Origin: Streptomyces poonensis
Lineage (GTDB): Bacteria > Actinomycetota > Actinomycetes > Streptomycetales > Streptomycetaceae
NCBI RefSeq assembly: GCF_014650915.1
Contig: NZ_BMVW01000011.1
Span: 124,001 to 188,000, forward strand
DNA: 64,000 nt
Direction: 5' to 3'
This document shows, piece after piece, positions 10,130-17,254 of this stretch (its first letter is position 1; every line of letters starts with the position of its first letter). The translations under genes and the position numbers were made by a program. Below the pieces are notes generated by a model that did no database searches, had not been told where the DNA came from, and was given only the letters and a program-made list of their open reading frames with translations.

Positions 10130-10360
10130 GACCTGACTAACGTGAGGCCGTGCAAGCGGTTGCGCCCTGTCTCCGCGGGGCCCTCCTCGCATGGGGATCC
10201 GGAGGACCGCCGCCGGGCGGCTTTCCTGGATGCCCTGACCCGGAATACGGCTTTGCCCTGCGGGCTCTCCGCCTAGTACCGTGGGGGTCGATTGGTGACA
10301 CGCCGCTCGGCTGTGTCATCATCTGCACGCACCACTCGCGCTCGCGCGGGAGGTTGTGCT

Positions 10361-10451
10361 GGAGGCGTCGCCTAGTCCGGTCTATGGCGCCGCACTGCTA
10401 ATGCGGTTTGGGCCTTAAAGCCCATCGAGGGTTCAAATCCCTCCGCCTCCG
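10361..10451 (+). tRNA. tRNA-Ser (anticodon GCT)
   Basis: Acceptor GGAGGCG (10361-10367) pairs with CGCCTCC (10444-10450), discriminator G at 10451. Anticodon loop contains GCT, a long variable arm is present (class II), and the T arm is GAGGG-TTCAAAT-CCCTC. CCA is not encoded. It reads AGC/AGU codons. Confidence 0.95.
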
Positions 10452-10460
10452 CGCTCGATC

Positions 10461-10494
10461 CCGAAGCCCCGGTCGTTCTCGATCGGGGCTTCGG
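10461..10494 (+). terminator. Rho-independent-type hairpin after tRNA-Ser(GCT)
   Basis: Arms CCGAAGCCCCG (10461-10471) and CGGGGCTTCGG (10484-10494) are perfect complements with a 12-nt loop, 10 bp after the tRNA. Confidence 0.8.
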
Positions 10495-10503
10495 CCGTTT
10501 CAC

Positions 10504-10561
10504 CGGCTGTTCCGTCGGCTGTTCCGTCGGCTGTCCGTCGGCTGTCCGTCGGCTCTTCCGT
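10504..10561. repeat. Tandem repeat CGGCTGTTCCGT, about five copies
   Basis: Units of 12, 12, 11, 11 and 12 bp in the 350-bp spacer between the two tRNA genes. No gene is visible in the rest of this spacer. Confidence 0.75.
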
Positions 10562-10844
10562 CCCGGTCGGAAGGGCGAGTGTTCGACCTCCACGGGCCGC
10601 CGGGCGCTTCCTCCACGACCGGCCGGCCTTTTCGGCCGTCCGTTCCGGATCTCGCGGCCGTGCCGCCGGCCCCGGACGCTCCCCTCCAGCTCGCCCACAG
10701 ATCCGTCGCCTCCACGTTTCCGCAGGTCAGGAGGGGTGTGGGAATCGGATTTCGTCTCACGGCGACAGTCATGTAATGTTGTTCCCGCAACGCCGACCGG
10801 GCCGAAAAGCCGGGAAGGAAGAGCAACGACAACAGAACACACAA

Positions 10845-10917
10845 GCACTCGTAGCTTAACGGATAGAGCATCTGACTACGGATCAGAAGGTTGCAGGTTC
10901 GAATCCTGCCGAGTGCA
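10845..10917 (+). tRNA. tRNA-Arg (anticodon ACG)
   Basis: Acceptor GCACTCG (10845-10851) pairs with CGAGTGC (10910-10916), discriminator A. The anticodon stem TCTGA/TCAGA encloses CTACGGA, giving anticodon ACG, the substrate class for wobble deamination to inosine by TadA (encoded at 35536). Its 3' half is repeated at 13732, so it has served as an integration target. Confidence 0.96.
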
Positions 10918-10923
10918 CACAGA
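10876..10923. other. att-like repeat (left copy) in the tRNA-Arg 3' half
   Basis: The 48 bp from the anticodon loop through the tRNA end to GCACACAGA recur exactly at 13732-13779. Such 40-60 bp tRNA 3'-end identities are typical attL/attR repeats of actinomycete integrative elements. Near-identity continues into the following terminator. Confidence 0.85.
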
Positions 10924-10924
10924 T

Positions 10925-10954
10925 GAGAGGCCCCGGAGTGATCCGGGGCCTCTC
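10925..10954 (+). terminator. Terminator hairpin after tRNA-Arg
   Basis: GAGAGGCCCCGGA (10925-10937) and TCCGGGGCCTCTC (10942-10954), perfect 13-bp arms with a GTGA loop. A near copy follows the right att repeat at 13781. Confidence 0.85.
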
Positions 10955-11094
10955 GCGTTTCAGGGCTGTACAGCAGTGAAGTACAGCAACCGGGTCGAGG
11001 CCGGAGCTTTGGCCCGGCTCATGGATAGGGTGTCCGCGCATATCGCACGACGACCGGGGGGTCGAAGCTTCCGTGCGATGCGGGAGGGGCACTC

Positions 11095-11679
11095 ATGAGA
11101 AGCAAGATCGTCGGGGCGGGGGCTGCAGCCCTGGTGCTGGCTGTACTCACAGGATGTGGGACCCGAGCGACACAAGATCAACTCTCATCCGAAGAGCTGC
11201 AGGGCCGGTGGTGGACGTGGGCATCAGCGGAACCTGAGCTGACGAACCCGGTCGCCGATCGGGACGGCAGCGCATGCGAGCGGAACCAGCCGCGGGACGT
11301 GTGGTTCCTGGCCGGCACATTCGGTACTCAGGTCGAGCGCGCTTGCAGCATCCCTGACGGGGTGCCCCTTGCCTTTCCGCTCGTGAACAGGATCGGTTCA
11401 TCGGCGGACTGCGCGGACTTCATGAGAGCAGCCAAGGGATCCGCCGTGCTGGACGGCAAGGAAGTCGACGCGGACGCCCATCAAGCAGAGAGGATCGAGA
11501 TCCGAAGCGGTGTCGACAACCCCGTCACAGGCACGGACGGGTACTTCACCACTACCGGGTGCGGGCTGTGGGTGCAACTGCCCGCACTGGAGGCCGGAGA
11601 GCACACGCTGAAGGTTCGCGGTGAGTCGGGCGACCTCTCGGTCGGCGTGGACTACACCCTGACAGTGGACGCAGCCTAG
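11095..11679 (+). CDS. Lipoprotein of unknown function
   Basis: 194 residues, ATG at 11095 with GGGAGGGGC just upstream. The N-terminus MRSKIVGAGAAALVLAVLTG runs into a lipobox LTGC with Cys21, so the protein should be lipid-anchored outside the membrane. The mature part has WWTWASAEPELTNPV and several Cys (GSACERN, RACSIPDG, SADCADF, TTGCGLW) that could form disulfides, and a C-terminal beta-rich stretch (GEHTLKVRGESGDLSVGVDY). No catalytic motif is recognised. It is the first gene inside the tRNA-Arg element and is followed by a strong hairpin at 11702. It may be cargo of that element. Confidence 0.8.
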   Translation: MRSKIVGAGAAALVLAVLTGCGTRATQDQLSSEELQGRWWTWASAEPELTNPVADRDGSACERNQPRDVWFLAGTFGTQVERACSIPDGVPLAFPLVNRIGSSADCADFMRAAKGSAVLDGKEVDADAHQAERIEIRSGVDNPVTGTDGYFTTTGCGLWVQLPALEAGEHTLKVRGESGDLSVGVDYTLTVDAA

Positions 11680-11701
11680 GCCTTCCGCGGTCGGCAGCAC
11701 G

Positions 11702-11727
11702 AAGGGGCCCCGAGTGCGGGGCCCCTT
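11702..11727 (+). terminator. Terminator between the lipoprotein gene and integrase remnant
   Basis: AAGGGGCCCCG (11702-11712) and CGGGGCCCCTT (11717-11727), perfect 11-bp arms with loop AGTG. It could serve both converging units. Confidence 0.85.
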
Positions 11728-11752
11728 AACGTGAGTGCGAGCTGTGGGCTGC

Positions 11753-12255
11753 TCAGCCGGTACCGCCCATCGCGTCCGACAGCTTGCCGATCGCGGCCCG
11801 CACCTCTTCCTCGCTCGCCTCGGCGTAGACCTCCATGTCATGGCGATCTGCGAGTGCCGCAGGATGCGCTGTGCCACCTTCGGATGCACCTTCAAGGCCA
11901 CCAGGAGCGAGCTGCACGTGTGCCGGGTGGTCCGGAGCGGGATCACCCGGAGCCCGGCCCGACGAGCCCGCAGGGCGAACATGCGGGTCATGTTGCCCGG
12001 CTCGATCGGCGTGCCGTACTTCGTGGTGAACACCAGGTCGTGGCTGTTCTGCCAGAGCTCTCCGGCGGCCTTCCGGTCCCCGATCTGCTGGGCACGGCGC
12101 ATCCGCAGTGCCTTGAGGCAGAGTGCCGGCAGGGGGAGGAAGTCGTCGGACTCCTCGGTCTTGGTCTCCCGGTGCAGGATCTGACGCCCGGCGCGCTGGA
12201 TCTGATGATCCACGTACAGCTCGCCCCGCTCGAAGTCGACAGCGCCAAGTGATCT
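11753..12255 (-). pseudogene. Tyrosine integrase remnant (element A)
   Basis: Only the catalytic C-terminal half survives. Reading leftward: ERGELYVDHQIQRAGRQILH, FTTKYGTPIEPGNMTRMFAL, then LRTTRHTCSSLLVALKVHPK and ILRHSQIAMT, the HxxR/H boxes of tyrosine recombinases of actinomycete integrative elements. Directly after this the frame breaks: ATGACATGG near 11838 appears to have lost one base, so the expected MEVYAEASEEEV tail with the catalytic Tyr is in another frame, ending at TGA 11755-11753. The N-terminal and core-binding domains are missing; upstream sequence is an unrelated 18-bp duplication. Nonfunctional. It is homologous to the shorter fragment at 13833. Confidence 0.85.
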
Positions 12256-12260
12256 TGTTA

Positions 12261-12296
12261 CGAGTTTCTCTACCTCATCGAGTTTCTCTACCTCAT
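12261..12296. repeat. 18-bp perfect tandem duplication
   Basis: CGAGTTTCTCTACCTCAT occurs twice back to back (12261-12278, 12279-12296) at the broken 5' edge of the integrase remnant. Confidence 0.85.
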
Positions 12297-12639
12297 CAAG
12301 CCCCGGCTGCGCCGACGCGCGCCCACGAGTGGATAGGGCCTTAAGGCCATGAGGCGAGCACCGCACGAACGCGGCCGCGGTCAAAGACGGTGCCTCCGGC
12401 GGGGGATCGGCCGGCACCGGGATGGAGGGGGCGCCGTCGCCGAGTGCGGGCACGATGTGGCGTGCGCGGGGAGCTCCCATCCTGTCCACCGCCGACCCAG
12501 GCAGAGCCGAGCAGACGCGGCCCAGGGCGTCCAGGTCGTACGTACAGTGGCGCGCTCCACCTGGACGCCCTGAACCACGCCCGCTCCACGGTGTGTGGGT
12601 CGACGGCGGACGGGATGGGAGCTGGGGTGAGTGGTGGGC
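12297..12639. other. Gene-free stretch with a 13-bp inverted repeat
   Basis: No convincing gene. AGGGCGTCCAGGT (12524-12536) and ACCTGGACGCCCT (12559-12571) are perfect complements around 22 nt. They could be a terminator for the GNAT gene ending at 12640 or an element-end structure. The rest looks like decayed element DNA. Confidence 0.5.
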
Positions 12640-13104
12640 TTAGGTGGGGTTCTCGTCGAGCACCAACATGATGTGCTCATGCTCTCCATACCGGACCGTC
12701 TCGGTACGCCGGAAGCCATGCTTCTCTAGCAGGCGCACCGAACCGGTGTTCCCGACAAAGGGATCGGCATACAGGGGACGGGCCTTCTCCCGTTCCAGGA
12801 ACAGCGCCAGCGCCCGCGTACCGATCCCCCGCCCCCAGTGCTGCCTGCCAAGCCAGTACCCGATGAAGCGCCGCCCCTCGTCCCACCAGGCCACCGCATT
12901 ACCCGCCAGCTCCCCATCGACGGTGACGGCCTGCACAAAGACAGTAGGGTCCCCAAGGACCTTCGTCGCCCAGTGAGTCATGAAGGCTTCCCGTTCCCGG
13001 GGCGGGAAGTTCGACCGCTGCACGGCCTCAGGATCATGCTCCTGTGCGAAGAACTCCTCCAGATCAGCCGGTACAACGTCCCTTAAACGCACCTGACCAC
13101 TCAT
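12640..13104 (-). CDS. GNAT-family N-acetyltransferase with a TTA codon
   Basis: 154 residues from ATG at 13104 (MSGQVRLRDVVPADLEEFFA); the longer frame to 13245 has no family match in its extra 47 residues. The RimJ/RimL-type core is clear: IGYWLGRQHWGRGIGTRALA (acetyl-CoA-binding Q/RxxGxG/A loop as HWGRGIG), then PLYADPFVGNTGSVRLLEKH and GFRRTETVRYGEHEHIMLVL. It transfers an acetyl group to an unknown amine. Codon 7 (13086-13084) is TTA, so translation should depend on the bldA tRNA and be delayed or developmental. It lies inside the tRNA-Arg element next to an orphan tRNA-Ser fragment, and TTA codons are enriched in acquired Streptomyces genes. Confidence 0.82.
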   Translation of the reverse strand: MSGQVRLRDVVPADLEEFFAQEHDPEAVQRSNFPPREREAFMTHWATKVLGDPTVFVQAVTVDGELAGNAVAWWDEGRRFIGYWLGRQHWGRGIGTRALALFLEREKARPLYADPFVGNTGSVRLLEKHGFRRTETVRYGEHEHIMLVLDENPT

Positions 13105-13256
13105 GCCAACGGAGTCTGCCACCAGCCACTGACACTCACTCCCCGAAGGCCGATGGCTTCCGACCTGCCGTAGGAACAGCCGTGCCCCAGTCGTGCCCGA
13201 TCGAGCGGGGAACGCCGGGGAACGACGGGCACTCACGGACAGCACGCAGCACGAAA

Positions 13257-13285
13257 GCCCCTGACCGTTCTTCCTGGTCAGGGGC
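13257..13285 (-). terminator. Hairpin after the tRNA-Ser fragment
   Basis: GCCCCTGACC (13257-13266) and GGTCAGGGGC (13276-13285), perfect arms with a 9-nt loop. It stands just beyond the 3' end of the leftward tRNA-Ser fragment, as a native tRNA terminator would. Confidence 0.7.
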
Positions 13286-13298
13286 CTTCAACGTGCGC

Positions 13299-13352
13299 GG
13301 TGGGTGCGGGATTTGAACCCACGGTGACTCGCGCCACGACGGTTTTCAAGAT
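13299..13352 (-). other. Orphan 3' half of a tRNA-Ser(TGA) gene (att remnant)
   Basis: On the minus strand the sequence runs CTTGAAAACCGTCG, then variable arm GGCGCGAGTCACCG, T arm around GGTTCAAATCC and an acceptor-like ACCCACC. The anticodon loop would give TGA. Upstream of the anticodon the stem does not pair and no acceptor 5' strand or D arm exists, so it is not a functional tRNA. A break at the anticodon loop is what an att site for a tRNA-Ser integrating element looks like. Confidence 0.75.
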
Positions 13353-13410
13353 TGTGCGCAGCTTGGCTCGGTCAGTAAGACGCCACCGGCCGCGCATTAG
13401 CCTGCATGCC

Positions 13411-13611
13411 ATGGACACCCCCGCCGGGCATGACGGCTCTCTGTCTGACCAGGAGTTTGACCAGTTCCGTGAGTTGCTGCGCCGGTACTGCGCGCACGAA
13501 CTCGACCAGTGGGAGAGCTTGCAGACCGAGACGCCTTACGGTCCTGTGTACGTGCTCTTCACGCGCTCACTGCCCCCCGATACGGCCCCTGAGGCATACA
13601 GGACGTTCTGA
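13411..13611 (+). CDS. Small conserved-looking hypothetical protein
   Basis: 66 residues, ATG at 13411 (MDTPAGHDGSLSDQEFDQFR ...). It is acidic and aromatic, with RRYCAHELDQWESLQTETPY and GPVYVLFTRSLPP, and no signal peptide or membrane segment. No Shine-Dalgarno is obvious before the ATG, but CATTAGCCT at 13395-13403 could be a -10 element giving a near-leaderless mRNA. I recall similar small proteins in Streptomyces, often near integrative elements, but do not know a function. It lies between the tRNA-Ser fragment and the right att repeat. Confidence 0.55.
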   Translation: MDTPAGHDGSLSDQEFDQFRELLRRYCAHELDQWESLQTETPYGPVYVLFTRSLPPDTAPEAYRTF

Positions 13612-13731
13612 TCCATCCGTGTGCGGTACAGCAGCGAAGTACAGCAACCCCAGCAACCGACCCCGTCCGGTAGCGCCCCTCCGTGGCCATGGCGCGGCCG
13701 GTACGACCATTCGCGACCGATCCACATAGAG

Positions 13732-13779
13732 CTACGGATCAGAAGGTTGCAGGTTCGAATCCTGCCGAGTGCACACAGA
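13732..13779. other. att-like repeat (right copy) of the tRNA-Arg 3' end
   Basis: Exact 48-bp copy of 10876-10923, starting in the anticodon loop. The 5' half of the tRNA is missing, although ATAGAGC just before it (13726-13732) resembles the D-arm part of the intact gene with a 7-bp deletion. With the left copy it bounds about 2.85 kb. Confidence 0.85.
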
Positions 13780-13780
13780 C

Positions 13781-13810
13781 GAGAGGCCCCGGAGAGGTCC
13801 GGGGCTTCTC
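13781..13810 (+). terminator. Second copy of the tRNA-Arg terminator
   Basis: GAGAGGCCCCGGA (13781-13793) and TCCGGGGCTTCTC (13798-13810), 13-bp arms with one G-U pair. Homologous to the hairpin at 10925; possibly the original chromosomal terminator displaced by the insertion. Confidence 0.75.
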
Positions 13811-13832
13811 GCCTTTCGGGTCGGACAGCAGC

Positions 13833-13996
13833 GATGCGCTGCGTCACCTCTGGTGCACCTTCAACGCCACCATGAGCGAGTTGCATGTGTGCCTGGGTGG
13901 TCCTCCGGAACGGGATCACCCGGAGTCCGGCGCGACGGGCCCGCGGGGCGGACACGCGGGTCGTGCTGCCCGGATCGATAGGCCTGCCGTACTTGC
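13833..13996 (-). pseudogene. Second tyrosine integrase fragment (element B)
   Basis: About 164 bp align with 11862-12023 of the first integrase remnant. The minus-strand translation shows GKYGRPIDPGSTTRVSAPRA, RRAGLRVIPFR and, in a shifted frame, the LRHTCxSL-like segment. Its 3' side lies about 54 bp from the att repeat, the int-next-to-att arrangement of actinomycete integrative elements. Multiple frame changes and loss of both ends make it a relic. Confidence 0.75.
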
Positions 13997-14039
13997 CACT
14001 GCCCTTCCGGGATATGCCGCGTACGGGGCTCGTTACACA

Positions 14040-14491
14040 CTCCGGCGCATAAGACTCGACCAGGGGCTTGTCGACGCGGCAGTGGAACTCATGGACCGGC
14101 GCTGGCCCACGGGTGAACCTGGCGGGGCAGCCACTGTGCGGCTCGCCGACGGTGGCATCCTGACCAGCGTCGGCCTCGACAACATGCATGGCTCGGTCAC
14201 GCTCTGCCAGGAGACCGGGGCGTTCATACAGGCCTACACCCAGGACCGAACCGTGACCGCCTCCGTCTGCGTCTGCCGTGACATGGAGCGCGGCAGGGTT
14301 CTGATCCTGCCGCCCTGTGGCATCTGCCAGGAAAGGCTCGCGCTCTGGGGCCGTCCGTCGAGGTCGCCGTCCCGCGGGAGGACGACCCGACCCGTTGGGA
14401 GGCGCGCACCCTCGCGGAGGTGAACCCCTACTACTGGGGCCCGCAGTTCGCCGACGGACCGTGGCCTTCGCAGGCGCAGCACTCCGAGTGA
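14040..14491 (+). pseudogene. Frameshifted cytidine deaminase-family gene
   Basis: The frame first reads DQGLVDAAVELMDRRWPTGE, RLADGGILTSVGLDNMHGSV, TLCQETGAFIQAY, then ILPPCGICQERLALWG: the two halves of the CDA/blasticidin-deaminase zinc site (Cys of CQE, and PCGxCQ). After ALWG near 14351 the good frame is displaced by one base and continues as PSVEVAVPREDDPTRWEART, then LAEVNPYYWGPQFADGPWP, ending at TGA 14489-14491. The original product would be about 145 residues. The start is uncertain (no ATG before LMDRRW). Either a true one-base deletion or a sequencing error. It lies at the outer edge of the degraded element zone. Confidence 0.7.
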
Positions 14492-14563
14492 CCACACCTC
14501 GCGTCCTGGCAGTGCCCCGTCCTACGGGGTGAATGTCCGGACATGGGCTCGTAGGCTGGTTGT

Positions 14564-15673
14564 ATGACGCGGTTGATCGTCGCATCAGGAGGCGGGGGAG
14601 ATGCCGTCGCCTCAGCCATGCTGCACACCGCCCTCCACCGCGACGCGAGCCCGGCGGTGATCCTCACGTACGCGTGGGACCGGCTGCTGATCGACCCGGC
14701 GGTGGGCCCCCGAGCCGCGGACGACTTCACCGGACTGCAGCAGATCACACCGGCCGTCCGGACCGTGCCGGCCGGCGCCCGGCCGGTCCCGCCGGGGGGC
14801 TCGACCCTGCCCCGGCTGGCGGCGGAACTTCCGCACACCTTCGCCCTGCTCGACCCGCACCACGGGGTCGAGGGCGTCACGCGTCAGGTCGAGGAGCTGG
14901 TGACCCGACTCGCGCCGGTCTCGGTCGACGTCCTGGACGTGGGCGGCGACATCCTGGCCCGAGGCGACGAGCCGGCCCTGCGGAGTCCGCTCGCCGATGC
15001 CGTCACCCTGGCCGCGTGCTGCCAGGTGAACGCGCCCGTCCGGCTCCTGGTGGCCGGTCCGGGCCTGGACGGTGAGCTTTCGCTCGACGAACTGCGCGAG
15101 GTGCTCGGACCTGTCGTCCACACCTTCACGCCGCAGGACGTGGAACCCGTCGCCCCGGTGCTGGAGTGGCACCCGTCCGAGGCCGCCGGGATGCTCGCGG
15201 CCACGGCGCGAGGTGTACGAGGCACCTGTGAGGTACGGGACGCGGGCCTGCCGGTACCGCTCACGGACGACGGCCCGAAGGTGTGCGAGGTAGGTCTCGA
15301 CGAGGCGCTGAGCCGCAACCGCTTGGCTCGCGCGATCATGACGACCGCGACTCTGGACGAGGTCGAGGCGCACAGCCGGGCCATCTGCGGTCGTTCGGAG
15401 ATCGACCACGAGCGCGAGAAGGCGGCGAGGACCGGCCGGCGGCCGGGGGCACGGCAGCCGGCCGCGGAGCTGGACCCGGAGGCTGTCGGGGCCGCGCTCG
15501 ACCGGTACGAGGCCGGGGCCGGGGCGCGCGGCGTCAGCCATACGACGTTCCGGCACCTCACCGAGGCACTGGGCGTCGATGACCGCCGGCGTCATGAGCT
15601 GCGTGACCTGCTGATCGACAGCCGACCGGAGCAGTACGACGCGCCGCTTTGGCGTGTCGCTCCTGCGGCCTGA
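14564..15673 (+). CDS. DUF1152 family protein
   Basis: 369 residues from ATG at 14564. It begins MTRLIVASGGGGDAVASAML, a Gly-rich nucleotide-binding-like loop typical of DUF1152, followed by DRLLIDPAVGPR and DVLDVGGDILARGDEP, where the Asp-rich DVGGD motif is characteristic. The C-terminal 70 residues (EKAARTGRRPGARQPAAELD onward) are more variable and probably helical. No signal peptide. Biochemical role unknown; the fold is thought to resemble nucleotide-sugar enzymes but this is not proven. It is the first intact core gene after the element zone. Confidence 0.8.
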   Translation: MTRLIVASGGGGDAVASAMLHTALHRDASPAVILTYAWDRLLIDPAVGPRAADDFTGLQQITPAVRTVPAGARPVPPGGSTLPRLAAELPHTFALLDPHHGVEGVTRQVEELVTRLAPVSVDVLDVGGDILARGDEPALRSPLADAVTLAACCQVNAPVRLLVAGPGLDGELSLDELREVLGPVVHTFTPQDVEPVAPVLEWHPSEAAGMLAATARGVRGTCEVRDAGLPVPLTDDGPKVCEVGLDEALSRNRLARAIMTTATLDEVEAHSRAICGRSEIDHEREKAARTGRRPGARQPAAELDPEAVGAALDRYEAGAGARGVSHTTFRHLTEALGVDDRRRHELRDLLIDSRPEQYDAPLWRVAPAA

Positions 15674-15795
15674 TGCGCCGCGCGTCCGGCCTGCCGCGTG
15701 CCCGGCGGTTCGCGGGTCATGGGGCCGTGGGCCGCCGAGCGGTGTTCTCGCTGGTCACGCTGCGTTGTCAGTGGTGGGGCCTAGTCTCGTGAGGG

Positions 15796-16686
15796 ATGGC
15801 ACAGGTGGCGTGGAGATGTGCGGGGCTGCGGTGGGGTGACGCGGAGCCCGTGCTGATGTGGGAAGGGGGGCGGAGAAGCGCTCTGCCGCGGGGGAAGAGG
15901 GTCGCCTTCGGGGTGCTGAGGGAGGGGACGCGGACGTGTGTCGGTGCGCGGGGGCACGGCTGTCCGGCACGGGCCGAGGTGTCGGGTCGGAGCACCGGCG
16001 CGCGATGTGACGAGTGCGCGCGACTGGACCGGGCGCATTCGGTGGCCGCTGACACCGTCGCGGACGATCCGCAGCCGTATCACGTGTACCTCGCGTGGTT
16101 CGGGCCCGGGATGGTGAAGGTGGGGATCACCGCGGTCGGGCGCGGGTCCGCCCGGTTGCTGGAGCAGGGGGCCGTCTGCTTCAGCTGGCTGGGGCGCGGG
16201 CCGCTGATGGCAGCGCGGCGGGCGGAGGAGGTGCTGCGGGCCGCGCTGCGGGTTCCGGACCGTATTCCGTACGCCGACAAGCGGGCCGTACGGGCCGCCT
16301 TGCCGGGGCCTGGCGAGCGGGGTGCGGAACTGGTCGGACTGCATACGCGGGCGGTGGCGCTCGACGGCTGGCCGGAGTCGTTGGAGCGGATGCCGTGCCG
16401 ACTGGTCGATCACTCCGAGGTGTTCGGGCTGGCCGCCCTCCCGAGCGTCGACGGGGTGGTCAGCGAACTGGTCGCGGGCGGGGCCGTGGGCGGCGAGGTG
16501 CTCGCGGTCGCCGGGCCCGACCTGCACCTGGCCACCGCGCGCGGGGCCGTCGTTCTCGACACGCGGCTGATGACCGGGTGGGAACTGACCGCGCTCGGCG
16601 GGGCCGGTCGGGGCGACGAGGGAGTACTCACCGTGCCCGTACGTGAGGTGAAGGGAAGCCCAGGGGTTCAGGAAGGGCTTTTCTGA
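15796..16686 (+). CDS. DUF2797 family protein
   Basis: 296 residues, ATG at 15796. N-terminal part has a Cys cluster (CVGARGHGCPARAEV, ARCDECARLD) that may bind zinc. The middle carries the family hallmark YHVYLAWFGPGMVKVGITAV, resembling the first strands of GIY-YIG folds, followed by RLLEQGAVCFSWLGRGPLM and an Ala/Arg-rich helix AARRAEEVLRAALRVPDRIP. The function is not established. No signal or membrane segment. It is followed by a small hairpin (GATCCC-TTT-GGGATC, 16704-16718). Confidence 0.8.
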   Translation: MAQVAWRCAGLRWGDAEPVLMWEGGRRSALPRGKRVAFGVLREGTRTCVGARGHGCPARAEVSGRSTGARCDECARLDRAHSVAADTVADDPQPYHVYLAWFGPGMVKVGITAVGRGSARLLEQGAVCFSWLGRGPLMAARRAEEVLRAALRVPDRIPYADKRAVRAALPGPGERGAELVGLHTRAVALDGWPESLERMPCRLVDHSEVFGLAALPSVDGVVSELVAGGAVGGEVLAVAGPDLHLATARGAVVLDTRLMTGWELTALGGAGRGDEGVLTVPVREVKGSPGVQEGLF

Positions 16687-16703
16687 GGGTGAGTAAAGAA
16701 AGC

Positions 16704-16718
16704 GATCCCTTTGGGATC
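16704..16718 (+). terminator. Small inverted repeat after the DUF2797 gene
   Basis: GATCCC and GGGATC around TTT, 18 bp after the stop. Weak as a terminator. Confidence 0.4.
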
Positions 16719-16750
16719 CCGTTCGGAAAGGTGGTGGACGCTGGGTCGAG

Positions 16751-17254
16751 GTGGAGCAGACAGTGGGCGACATGAGCGATCACCTCATTGCCCCTGCCGA
16801 AGCCGGCAGTACGGAGCTGGAAGGCGCGGCCGAACTCGTGATCGAGCCCGCGGCCGACCCCACGGCCGAGCCGCAGGCCACGGCCACCCCCATGCCCGTG
16901 TCCCTGCCCGTTCCCGTTCCCGTGCCCGCTTATGAACCTCCGTACTACGCCGTCGTCTTCACCTCCACGCGCACGTCTGACCAGAGCGGGTACGGCGAGA
17001 CCTCCGAGCGGATGGAGGAGCTGGTGGCGGAGGTGCCCGGGTTCCTGGGGATGGATCACGCGCGGACGCCGGGTGGGCTGTCCATCACCGTGGGGTACTT
17101 CCGGGACGCGCAGGCGATCGAGAAGTGGCGGGCCGACGCCGAGCATCGTGCGGCGCAGCGGCGGGGACGTGCCGAGTGGTACGAGCGCTACACACTGCAC
17201 GTCGCCAGGGTCGAGCGCAGCCACAGCTTCGAGCGGGTCCGGGGGAACGAGTGA
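16751..17254 (+). CDS. Antibiotic biosynthesis monooxygenase-like (ABM) protein
   Basis: Up to 167 residues from GTG at 16751; ATG at 16772 (MSDHLIAPAEAG) is equally possible, as neither has a strong ribosome site. The first 60 residues are a low-complexity Glu/Ala/Pro linker with PVSLPVPVPVPAYEPP. The C-terminal 100 residues are a dimeric alpha/beta-barrel ABM domain: PPYYAVVFTSTRTSDQSGYG, MEELVAEVPGFLGMDHAR, GLSITVGYFRDAQAIEKWRA, ending in EWYERYTLHVARVERSHSFE. ABM proteins include quinone-forming monooxygenases and haem-degrading enzymes, but many are uncharacterised. The stop overlaps the GTG of the next small gene by 4 bases. Confidence 0.8.
   Translation: MEQTVGDMSDHLIAPAEAGSTELEGAAELVIEPAADPTAEPQATATPMPVSLPVPVPVPAYEPPYYAVVFTSTRTSDQSGYGETSERMEELVAEVPGFLGMDHARTPGGLSITVGYFRDAQAIEKWRADAEHRAAQRRGRAEWYERYTLHVARVERSHSFERVRGNE

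Noticed and set aside
10372..10848. Minus-strand frame between the two tRNA genes
   Set aside because: It runs through tRNA-Ser(GCT), its terminator and a tandem repeat, with no domain.
13299..13390. Functional minus-strand tRNA-Ser(TGA)
   Set aside because: The 5' half does not pair: anticodon stem ACAAT/ACCGT fails and there is no acceptor 5' strand or D arm; only the 3' half is tRNA-like.
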